DNA from: Deltaproteobacteria bacterium
GTDB lineage: Bacteria > Desulfobacterota > Syntrophorhabdia > Syntrophorhabdales > JANXAF01
Assembly: GCA_026417175.1 (NCBI GenBank)
Contig: JAOADT010000021.1
Location: 1-35,720, forward strand
DNA: 35,720 nucleotides
Direction of reading: 5' to 3'
The translations under genes were made by a program, and so were the position numbers. Of this stretch, positions 18,393-25,076 are shown one piece after another; the first letter of the stretch is position 1, and each line of letters opens with the position of its first letter. The notes beneath the pieces were generated by a model. That model saw nothing but the letters and a program-made list of their open reading frames with translations. It ran no database searches and was not told where the DNA came from.

Positions 18393-18420
18393 AGCGTTGT
18401 AGCCTATTATATATAACGCT
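18393..18420. promoter_or_regulatory. Dyad over the -10 box, candidate repressor operator
   Basis: AGCGTT (18393-18398) and AACGCT (18415-18420) form a perfect inverted repeat with a 16-nt spacer that contains the TATAAT box. The outer bases, spacing and one inner arm (CGTTATAT) recall, from memory, the molybdate-responsive ModE operator. A second dyad, AAGAGCA (18433-18439) with TGCTCTT (18449-18455), touches the -35. No regulator gene is adjacent. Confidence 0.45.
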
Positions 18421-18434
18421 CGAATTTATGTCAA
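18406..18434 (-). promoter_or_regulatory. Perfect sigma70 promoter of the ABC ATPase operon
   Basis: On the minus strand TTGACA (18429-18434) and TATAAT (18406-18411) are spaced exactly 17 nt, a full consensus match. The predicted start site is near 18399, about 30 nt before the GTG. A promoter this strong usually needs a repressor, which fits the dyads around it. Confidence 0.8.
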
Positions 18435-18916
18435 GAGCAAGTCAATCATGCTCTTACGTCAATTACCCATTGAAACCAACAATCACATTAGGGTGGTGTT
18501 CTATACTACACTCTCAAGGTTGGTATTTTAGGATGGTGAAGACTGAAGTATGAATTGATGGGCTGTGTTACAAGAAAAAAGATTTGACTAGAACCATTGT
18601 TTTGGAATTTTACGTTGGGTTATAAATGGATAAGCCAAAATTCATTGAAAAGAATTTTTCTAGCCTTGTAAATACATGGTTAAATGAGGAAATCATAGAA
18701 ACATGACTCATTCATAAAAAGTCACCAAAACCTTAAAAGGTCAAATTTATTAGAGGTAAACGAGAGGCTTAAAAAATGGCCGTATTGTAACTAAACTTTG
18801 AACGAGAAACTGACATCGATTTACTTCGGGAATCTGAAAAATTTAAGAACTGGAGATCAACTTTTTACTCCAATTAGAAAACCACATATATCTGATTTTT
18901 TGAACGTAACGCAACC
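18435..18916. other. Intergenic region between two importer operons
   Basis: About 480 nt with no convincing gene on either strand. It contains the AAGAGCA/TGCTCTT dyad (18433-18455) next to the -35 of the downstream operon; this may be an operator or a weak terminator. A short plus-strand frame starting near 18626 reads MDKPKFIEKNFSSLVNTWLN and then stops. It resembles nothing I know. Confidence 0.4.
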
Positions 18917-20008
18917 TTACCAGTTGCTAAGAACTGTTATTTTCCCCTTTTCTATAACAATCTTTCCGAAGAATCCGAAATTTCTCTTGATTTCTCCGTA
19001 TACTGATTCAGAAACAAAGAATCTAATTATTCGCTCTGCCTGTTCGTCGATGTTTACGTTCTTGAAGGAAGCTGGATAAACAACCTTTCCGATAAAAAAT
19101 GCATTGGTTACGGCGAGCTCAACATTTGTGTTATAGTAATTGTAAGGAAGTATGGTGAATAGTTTATTCTCTTTTATAGCTTTAAGATTCATGAAGAGAC
19201 CGGGAGAGTCAATTAGCTCTTTCTGAAAAATCGAAAGACCGTTAACATCTACAAATATAATGTCAGGATTGAGAGATAGGAGCTTTTCTTTTTCTAGAAA
19301 AAGGTGGCCATCTTTTCCAAAATCATCTACAACGTTCTTAACATTTACCAGCTTAAATGGAAGAAAACCCGCCTCAGTTGATGTTATACCATGCTGCCCT
19401 TTAAAACCAATCCCACCTGCGTATACCTTCGGTTTTTCCTTTTGATTTAAAGTCTTTTGTGCCAGATATTCTTCTGTTCTTTTGAGGAATTCGTCTATTT
19501 CCATAACCCTGTTTTCCCTGCCAACTATTGAACCAACAAGTGTAAGGGAATCGATGAATTTTTTAGCTCTTAGTACACCAACAGATCCGTAGTCGAGAGC
19601 AATAACTGGTATCATTGTTCTCTCCTGTATCATATCCATAGTTCCTCTATCGAATCCCACAGCAAATATGACATCGGGCTTAACACTTACTATCTTTTCA
19701 AAGTCTGGGAGTTTACCAGGTCCGCCTTCGCCGATTAAGGGTAGGTCTTTAATTTTTTCTTTAATTGCAAGAGTGTACGGCCTCCCATACGGAGTAAAAC
19801 CGCCTTTTTCGACTCTCTCAACCCCCACCACTTTATCTACGGAGGAAAGGTAGGTTATCATTCTAAGAGCACCAGGGCCAATTGCGACTAATCTTTCTAC
19901 CTTTTCAGGTACTTTGATTCTTCTGCCTAGTAAGTCTTCCACTTCCTTACACTCCAGACTTTGGATCAGCAATAATAGGACAAAAATTACACTTAGTAAT
20001 ACTTTCAT
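18917..20008 (-). CDS. ABC importer periplasmic binding protein, BtuF/FecB-like
   Basis: A 363-residue secreted binding protein of the metal-chelate class (Peripla_BP_2). The signal peptide is MKVLLSVIFVLLLLIQS-type. Family marks in the mature part are EVEDLLGRRIKVPEKVERLV, KPDVIFAVGFDRGTMD and VIALDYGSVG. A later KVYAGGIGFKGQHGITSTEA is also conserved in binding proteins that sit beside FmdE or tungstate/molybdate-type FecCD systems. The ATG at 20008 is chosen because AAGGAGG lies just upstream; the frame extends 9 codons further but without that support. The ATG overlaps the methyltransferase stop as ATGA. It is the last gene of the FmdE operon. Relatives carry cobalamin, haem, ferric siderophores or oxyanions; the ligand is unknown here. 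Confidence 0.88.
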   Translation of the reverse strand: MKVLLSVIFVLLLLIQSLECKEVEDLLGRRIKVPEKVERLVAIGPGALRMITYLSSVDKVVGVERVEKGGFTPYGRPYTLAIKEKIKDLPLIGEGGPGKLPDFEKIVSVKPDVIFAVGFDRGTMDMIQERTMIPVIALDYGSVGVLRAKKFIDSLTLVGSIVGRENRVMEIDEFLKRTEEYLAQKTLNQKEKPKVYAGGIGFKGQHGITSTEAGFLPFKLVNVKNVVDDFGKDGHLFLEKEKLLSLNPDIIFVDVNGLSIFQKELIDSPGLFMNLKAIKENKLFTILPYNYYNTNVELAVTNAFFIGKVVYPASFKNVNIDEQAERIIRFFVSESVYGEIKRNFGFFGKIVIEKGKITVLSNW

Positions 20009-20784
20009 ACACCCTCCTTTAGCTGTACTTTCCATGTTATCAGAGCCACTTCTGCATCAGTCCTGTGACTCACCATGTTAGATCCAAAATGACGCTTAAG
20101 TTCAGTAAATATTTTTTCTTTTCTAGGATTTTTTCCGTATAGCCTGATATAGCAACAAAGGTCATCCAGTGCCTCCTCTAGAGTACCCCAAAAATCCCAG
20201 CTATACTCAAAAAATTCAACGTGAAACCTTCTTCTCAACTTTTCTAAAGTCAAACATATGGAAAAGGCGGGAGAGTGAAAATTCCATTCAATACCATGCA
20301 TTGCAAAGATTTTTTCCATCAGGTGGTTCTTTCTTTTCCCCCACCCCATGTAAATAAGCCATTCCTTGGAACAGTCCTCCATTTTAAGGATATCTCTTAC
20401 TGATTTAACGGCAGGGGTCATCATAGCCATGACAATATCAAATTTTTTTGTAAAACCAAGCTCTTTTGGATCTACATCCTCCCAGAAGTAATTCAAAAGA
20501 ACTATGTTTTCTAACCCGTGTCTTTCAGCTTGATTTTTTAATATGGATAACATTTCACATGAACAGTCAATTCCGCAAACTAATCTCGCTTCACTTGCAA
20601 GAGGGAGTGTATATATTCCAGTTCCGCATCCAATATCGAGTATTTTTTTTCCAGAAAAAAAGACACCGCGGACTCTCAGCTTGTCAATTACGAATATAGT
20701 GTTTTTTAAACTTCCCTGATCGAAGGGAAGTGGATATTTAGGTGCCTTTTTATCCCAAAAATTTTTCAAAAGTTCCCTATCCAT
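20005..20784 (-). CDS. Class I SAM-dependent methyltransferase in a metal-importer operon
   Basis: A 259-residue cytoplasmic methyltransferase. It begins DRELLKNFWDKKAPKYPLPF, then shows SAM motif I at residues 47-57 (KILDIGCGTGIYTLPL) and the acidic ribose contact Asp73 in CGIDCSCEML. Motif IV is near KFDIVMAMMTPAVKSV. The C-terminal half is not a standard small-molecule methyltransferase pattern that I can name. It lies 9 nt after the ATPase stop and overlaps the binding protein by 4 nt, so it is part of the same transcript as an importer. It may modify a chelator or an imported complex, but that is an inference from position only. Confidence 0.85.
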   Translation of the reverse strand: MDRELLKNFWDKKAPKYPLPFDQGSLKNTIFVIDKLRVRGVFFSGKKILDIGCGTGIYTLPLASEARLVCGIDCSCEMLSILKNQAERHGLENIVLLNYFWEDVDPKELGFTKKFDIVMAMMTPAVKSVRDILKMEDCSKEWLIYMGWGKRKNHLMEKIFAMHGIEWNFHSPAFSICLTLEKLRRRFHVEFFEYSWDFWGTLEEALDDLCCYIRLYGKNPRKEKIFTELKRHFGSNMVSHRTDAEVALITWKVQLKEGV

Positions 20785-20793
20785 CTTTTGAAT

Positions 20794-21552
20794 TCAGCCA
20801 TTTTTTATTAAGACGTATGGTGAACCCATCATCTCTTTTATTTCCACATCGATCCCAAAAACTTTCATTATGATCTCACTACTTATTATTTCTTTTCCAC
20901 CAAACGCCTCTATGCGACCCTCTTTGAGAAACAAAAAAACGTCTGAATACCGAAGGGCAAGATTTATATCATGAAGAACGAATACAGTGATTAGGTGTAA
21001 TTCTTTTGTGGCTTTTGAAATGAGTGATGCCATCTCAAATTGGTTTTTTATGTCAAGATAGGTAAGTGGTTCGTCTAATAAGAGTACTTTTGGATTCTGA
21101 GCGAGAGCTCTTGCAATTATCACCTTTTGGAATTCTCCTCCACTTATCCTCATTATTGACTTAGATTTTAGATGGGAAAGACCCATTACATTGATTACCC
21201 TTTCTGTTATCTGGATATCTTCTTTTTTAATCCTGAAATGCACGTGAGGCTTTCTTCCTGAAAGTACCGCTTCAAAAACTGATGTATTAAATCCTTCCGA
21301 TCTTTGCGGGACGTATCCTATTATTTTTGCTTTCCCACTTAGACTAATTTCTGCCAAGTTTTTTCCATCTAAAAAGACAGCTCCATTCTTTGGTGAAAGA
21401 ATGGAGGCAAGAACTTTAAGAAGCGTAGTTTTTCCTGACCCGTTAGGTCCTAAGATGGATAATATTTGCCCACTTTCCAAAGAAAAATTTACATTATCCA
21501 AAATAGGCGCACTATTATATGAGAAAGTTATCCCTTTAACTGTGATTCGCAT
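20794..21552 (-). CDS. ABC importer ATPase, BtuD/FecE-like
   Basis: A 252-residue ATPase for a type II (BtuCD-like) importer. Walker A is GPNGSGKTTLLKVLASIL, the Q-loop is in IIGYVPQRSEGF, the signature is ISGGEFQKVIIARALAQ, Walker B is VLLLDEPLTYLD, and the switch His is in FVLHDINLALRYSD. The length is normal. The ATG at 21552 lies inside the permease 3' end (17-nt overlap), which implies coupled translation. It works with the FecCD-type permease next to it. Confidence 0.94.
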   Translation of the reverse strand: MRITVKGITFSYNSAPILDNVNFSLESGQILSILGPNGSGKTTLLKVLASILSPKNGAVFLDGKNLAEISLSGKAKIIGYVPQRSEGFNTSVFEAVLSGRKPHVHFRIKKEDIQITERVINVMGLSHLKSKSIMRISGGEFQKVIIARALAQNPKVLLLDEPLTYLDIKNQFEMASLISKATKELHLITVFVLHDINLALRYSDVFLFLKEGRIEAFGGKEIISSEIIMKVFGIDVEIKEMMGSPYVLIKNG

Positions 21553-22600
21553 CTCTAGACCTCACAAGCAAATAAAGAAAAAATGGTGCTCCAAAGAAAG
21601 AAGTTATTATCCCTACCGGAAGGACGTTGGGCGCTATTATTTTTCTTGCCAACATGTCAGACAAAACAAGAATTAGAGAGCCAATAACCGTAGACACCGG
21701 TATAAGAAATCTTTCATCCTCACCTACAAATAATCTACCTATATGAGGTGCTATTAGACCGACAAAAGCAATGATCCCAAGAAATGATGTTATAATTGAT
21801 GTAACCATAGCCGTAATCAGAAACACTTGCATTCTTATACTTTTTGCCTTGACTCCTAAAGTTTTTGCCACATCGTCTCCCCATTTTATGACGTTAAGAT
21901 CGTTACTTCTTGTCAGGAGGTAAAGGAAACCTCCCACGACAAAAAAAGCAATGAGAGGAATATTTTTCCACGTTGCTTTCCCAATATCCCCGAATGTCCA
22001 AAAAACTGATGCAGCTACCTGAACATCCTCTGCAAAATACTGAATAAACATTGTGAGCGCAGAAAAGAATGCACTTATTGCTATTCCCGCTAAAACCACA
22101 ACTTCGCGTGTCGCTCCTTTAAGGGAGGAAACCACAAAAATCAGAGAAATGGAGAAAAGTGAGCCTATAAAAGCACATATGACGACAGGATAGTAACTAA
22201 AAACTGTTATTCCTTCTCCTGTCTTGTGTTGTAAACCTGCACCAAGCACTATTATAGCAAAAGAAGCTCCGAAGGCGGCTCCCTGGGAGAGTCCCAAGGT
22301 GAACGGGGAAACTAGAGGATTCTTTAAAACATTCTGTAATACACATCCAGAAAGTCCAAGCCCAGCACCCGCCAGAGTCGCACCTAAAAGTCTGGGGATC
22401 CTAATTTGCCATAAAATATGGGATATGGTTCCATGTTCTTTTCCTAAAATCGTGGAAAATACAGAAAGTATGTCAGTTCGATAGGATCCGGTGGCAAGAA
22501 AGATGAAAAAGAATACTGCAAAAATAAGTAGAAGTATCGAAAAGACTCTCTTTTTCCGTTTGATGAGAGATTCATAAAAGTCGTAAGATATATGGCTCAT
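21536..22600 (-). CDS. ABC importer permease, BtuC/FecCD family
   Basis: A 354-residue permease with the many hydrophobic helices of the BtuC class. Conserved stretches are RIPRLLGATLAGAGLGLSGC, VLQNVLKNPLVSPFTLGLSQ, GAAFGASFAIIVLG and FVGLIAPHIGRLFVGEDERF. The C-terminal end LPVGIITSFFGAPFFLYLL is diagnostic of the family. The ATG at 22600, 2 nt after the FmdE stop, is preferred. An upstream GTG at 22639 would run 37 nt into the FmdE gene. Charged N-terminal residues (KRKKRVF) precede the first helix, as is usual. Confidence 0.94.
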   Translation of the reverse strand: MSHISYDFYESLIKRKKRVFSILLLIFAVFFFIFLATGSYRTDILSVFSTILGKEHGTISHILWQIRIPRLLGATLAGAGLGLSGCVLQNVLKNPLVSPFTLGLSQGAAFGASFAIIVLGAGLQHKTGEGITVFSYYPVVICAFIGSLFSISLIFVVSSLKGATREVVVLAGIAISAFFSALTMFIQYFAEDVQVAASVFWTFGDIGKATWKNIPLIAFFVVGGFLYLLTRSNDLNVIKWGDDVAKTLGVKAKSIRMQVFLITAMVTSIITSFLGIIAFVGLIAPHIGRLFVGEDERFLIPVSTVIGSLILVLSDMLARKIIAPNVLPVGIITSFFGAPFFLYLLVRSRDANHS

Positions 22601-22602
22601 AT

Positions 22603-23238
22603 TTATCGAAATTCCCTTTTTTGGGCACAGGGTATACACAGATTGGATCCGTTAATCTCAACTAACTTTTTCACCATGACAGGCTCTCCACATCCTCCAC
22701 AGATCTCTGACTTCATTATTTTAGCGGATGGAGGAAGTTCCATTTCTACTTCTCTTACTGAGAATATCTCTTCAGGTTCACTCTTAAGTACTCTTACTGC
22801 TCTTTCCAATTGAAATTGTTCAAACAGTCTTTTTTCTTCCATCGAAGCATTTCCGCTTAAAACTTTATCCATAAGACTGAAGATCTCCATATTTTGTGGC
22901 TGAGTCAAAACACCACTTTTTAGAGCAACTCTTAAACCCCTTTTTGTATTTCTAGATAAAAGGGTTAAGGCCATCTTCCCATAATCTTTAAAAAAAATAT
23001 TTCCTTTGCCGAAGGTGCACCCGGTTATAACTTGCACTGCATCAACAAAGCACGAGTCGTTCTCAACTATTCCAATGATTTCTTCATCGGAGACCTTCTT
23101 TTCTTTTAGTCTATGCATAGCAAGAATTGAACTTTTGTAACCCAAAGCTAAACCGGGACACAGGTGACCATGGAATTTCACACATTCAGCAAGTCCTTTG
23201 TAAATGTCAATAATTTGGTCTTGTGTTGGTTTTAGCAC
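22603..23238 (-). CDS. FmdE-domain protein with C-terminal zinc-ribbon
   Basis: A 211-residue protein of the FmdE family, named after a formylmethanofuran dehydrogenase subunit. In bacteria it is also found beside metal importers. The core motif FHGHLCPGLALGYK supplies His23, His25 and Cys27. Cys63 (NDSCFVDAVQVITGCTFGKG) and Cys74 follow. The tail has a four-cysteine zinc-ribbon (C180, C183, C201, C204). The pattern suggests that the protein binds metal and may take up or hand over the transported metal inside the cell; this is an inference. The start is GTG at 23238 with a weak ribosome-binding site. It leads the operon, and the permease follows after 2 nt. Confidence 0.9.
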   Translation of the reverse strand: MLKPTQDQIIDIYKGLAECVKFHGHLCPGLALGYKSSILAMHRLKEKKVSDEEIIGIVENDSCFVDAVQVITGCTFGKGNIFFKDYGKMALTLLSRNTKRGLRVALKSGVLTQPQNMEIFSLMDKVLSGNASMEEKRLFEQFQLERAVRVLKSEPEEIFSVREVEMELPPSAKIMKSEICGGCGEPVMVKKLVEINGSNLCIPCAQKREFR

Positions 23239-23248
23239 TCTTTAAAAA

Positions 23249-23277
23249 TAAATAACATCATATACCCCTTTGGTCAA
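23249..23277 (-). promoter_or_regulatory. Candidate sigma70 promoter of the FmdE importer operon
   Basis: On the minus strand TTGACC (23272-23277) and TATTTA (23249-23254) are spaced 17 nt. The predicted start site near 23242 falls almost at the GTG start codon, so the message would have little or no leader. Confidence 0.5.
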
Positions 23278-23297
23278 GAATTATTTTCCAAAATATG

Positions 23298-23326
23298 TTG
23301 ACAGATAACCAATGGGCTAGTAAAAT
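23298..23326 (+). promoter_or_regulatory. Candidate sigma70 promoter of the tetR-RND operon
   Basis: TTGACA (23298-23303) and TAAAAT (23321-23326) are spaced 17 nt. The start site near 23333 favours the ATG at 23340 as the tetR start and leaves a very short leader. This promoter is divergent from, and about 20 nt apart from, the fmdE promoter. Confidence 0.55.
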
Positions 23327-23339
23327 GAGCGCAGGGAAT

Positions 23340-23912
23340 ATGAACAAACGTTCAGTTTCTCAAACGAAAAGAGCAATAATGGAGGCCGCCCTTAATCTAT
23401 TTGTTAAACATGGCTTTACCAGAACTACCATGAGGATGATTGCAAAGGAGGCTAATATAAGTGTTGGAGCCCTTTATCTGCATTTTAAGAACAAAGAGGC
23501 TTTGTGCCTTTTCATACTTAGGGAGAAGTTGGGAGAGCTCTTTAGGAAACTGGAAGATGTAACTCGAAATAAAACCAAGGCAGAGGAAAAACTCAAGGCG
23601 TTTATGGGAACCTGTATTGAATACGCAAAAGACAACAGGGAGCTAATAGTAGCCCATAGTGCAGAAAAAGGATTTACCTTTGGTTTGGAGATAAAGAAGG
23701 AATATAGCGCAAAACAGAGGGGTCTTATAAAGGAGATAGTACTGGAAGGAATAAGGACCGGGGAGTTCAAAGAAATAGATGTTGAAGGCGTGGCTAACAC
23801 CGTGATGGCCCTAATAAGAGGATTTGTTCTTTCTTTGGTAATTGACGAGGAATGCAATTTGAAAGAAAAAGACTATTTCTTACCTCTGTTTTACGGATTG
23901 AAAAAGGGATAA
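23340..23912 (+). CDS. TetR-family repressor of the RND efflux operon
   Basis: A 190-residue TetR regulator. The N-terminal DNA-binding domain reads AIMEAALNLFVKHGFTRTTM followed by RMIAKEANISVGALYLHFKN, the classic TetR helix-turn-helix. The rest is a variable ligand-binding, dimer-forming domain. The ATG at 23340 is preferred because AGGGA precedes it and the predicted promoter overlaps the longer alternatives at 23295 and 23325. The efflux genes start 3 nt downstream on the same strand, so it very probably represses its own operon. The ligand is unknown. Confidence 0.92.
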   Translation: MNKRSVSQTKRAIMEAALNLFVKHGFTRTTMRMIAKEANISVGALYLHFKNKEALCLFILREKLGELFRKLEDVTRNKTKAEEKLKAFMGTCIEYAKDNRELIVAHSAEKGFTFGLEIKKEYSAKQRGLIKEIVLEGIRTGEFKEIDVEGVANTVMALIRGFVLSLVIDEECNLKEKDYFLPLFYGLKKG

Positions 23913-23915
23913 TCA

Positions 23916-25070
23916 ATGGAGGAAAAATTGAAAAATAAAATACTAGTGTTGATTTTTGTCGTAATTGCAGCATGTTACTGCTTTATCTTTTCTGCTTGTG
24001 AAAAAAAGAGAGATATTCAACTGCAAATATCACCAGAAGTTTCTGTACTTAAGATAGTTCCAGTAGAACTGACTCTCACAACTGAATTGCCGGGAAGGGT
24101 AAATCCCTTCAGGATCGCCGAGATAAGACCGCAGGTGAGCGGGATATTGAAAAAAAAGCTTTTTAGAGAGGGAGATTACGTAAACGAGGGGGAAGTCCTT
24201 TATGAGATAGATGAACGTCCCTATAGGGAGGCAGTGAGTAACGTAGAGGCAGCCATAAGAAAAATTTTAGCTAATATGGAATCGGTTAGAGCTAAGTACG
24301 AGCGATATTCAGAGCTTGTGAATGTGGGAGCTATAAGCAGACAAGAGTTTGATGACGTATCTGCTCAATATAAACAACTTCAAGCGGAAATAGATTACTT
24401 GAAAGCACAACTTGAGATCGCAAGGATAAATCTTGAGAATACGAAGATTAAGGCTCCCATATCAGGTAAATCTGGCAGGTCTTTTTTTACTGAGGGGGCC
24501 CTGGTTACTAGTCACCAAGCACAGGCACTCACGGTTATACAACAGATTGATCCAGTATATGTGGATATATCTCAGTCAATAAACGACTTATCTCGACTAA
24601 AAAAGAGGCTGGAGGAAGGCCGATTAAAATATGCGGGTAAGGATCAAGAGAAAGTCAGCATCATATTAGAAGACGGGAGGATCTTCCCGCATGAAGGAAC
24701 TATACAGTTTAAGGACATCACAGTTGAACAGACAACTGGCACCGTGATTATAAGGGTCCTTGTTCCGAATCCGGAAGCATTTCTTCTTCCGGGAATGTTT
24801 GTTCGTGCTGTAATAAAAGAAGGAATAAATAGGAAGGCAATTCTTGTTCCACAGAATGCAGTTTTAAGGGATACAAAAGCAAATCCTTTTGTTTATGTGG
24901 TGGATAAAGAAAACAAGGTAAAAATAAGGACCGTTAGTATTGATAGAGCCGTAAAGGACAAGTGGTTGATAAGCGAGGGGCTTTGGGAAGGCGACCTGGT
25001 GATAGTGGAAGGTATACAGAAAATAAGAGCTGGGATTCCCGTAAAGCCTGTGATTTACAAAGGAGAATAA
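23916..25070 (+). CDS. RND efflux periplasmic adaptor (AcrA/MexA family)
   Basis: The 384-residue membrane-fusion protein links the inner-membrane RND pump to the outer-membrane channel. It carries a lipoprotein signal with the lipobox FSAC near residue 28 (AACYCFIFSACEKK), so it should be anchored in the inner membrane. Conserved parts are LTTELPGRVNPFRIAEIRPQ, VSGILKKKLFREGDYVNEGE and VLYEIDERPYREAV for the lipoyl half. A coiled-coil hairpin spans about 100-165, followed by NTKIKAPISGKSGRSFFTEG and a beta-barrel. The gene sits 3 nt after tetR and 6 nt before the pump gene. Confidence 0.95.
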   Translation: MEEKLKNKILVLIFVVIAACYCFIFSACEKKRDIQLQISPEVSVLKIVPVELTLTTELPGRVNPFRIAEIRPQVSGILKKKLFREGDYVNEGEVLYEIDERPYREAVSNVEAAIRKILANMESVRAKYERYSELVNVGAISRQEFDDVSAQYKQLQAEIDYLKAQLEIARINLENTKIKAPISGKSGRSFFTEGALVTSHQAQALTVIQQIDPVYVDISQSINDLSRLKKRLEEGRLKYAGKDQEKVSIILEDGRIFPHEGTIQFKDITVEQTTGTVIIRVLVPNPEAFLLPGMFVRAVIKEGINRKAILVPQNAVLRDTKANPFVYVVDKENKVKIRTVSIDRAVKDKWLISEGLWEGDLVIVEGIQKIRAGIPVKPVIYKGE

Positions 25071-25076
25071 TCAATC

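Noticed and set aside
18798-19079. Plus-strand frame of 93 codons overlapping the BtuF-like gene
   Set aside because: Mostly a shadow of the binding-protein gene; no ribosome-binding site or family match.
22601-22639. GTG at 22639 as the permease start
   Set aside because: It would overlap the FmdE gene by 37 nt and add a hydrophilic stretch; the ATG at 22600 sits 2 nt after the FmdE stop.
18435-23294. A cobalamin or molybdenum-cofactor riboswitch ahead of either importer operon
   Set aside because: Both predicted leaders are too short to hold one, and no conserved box was seen in the surrounding sequence.
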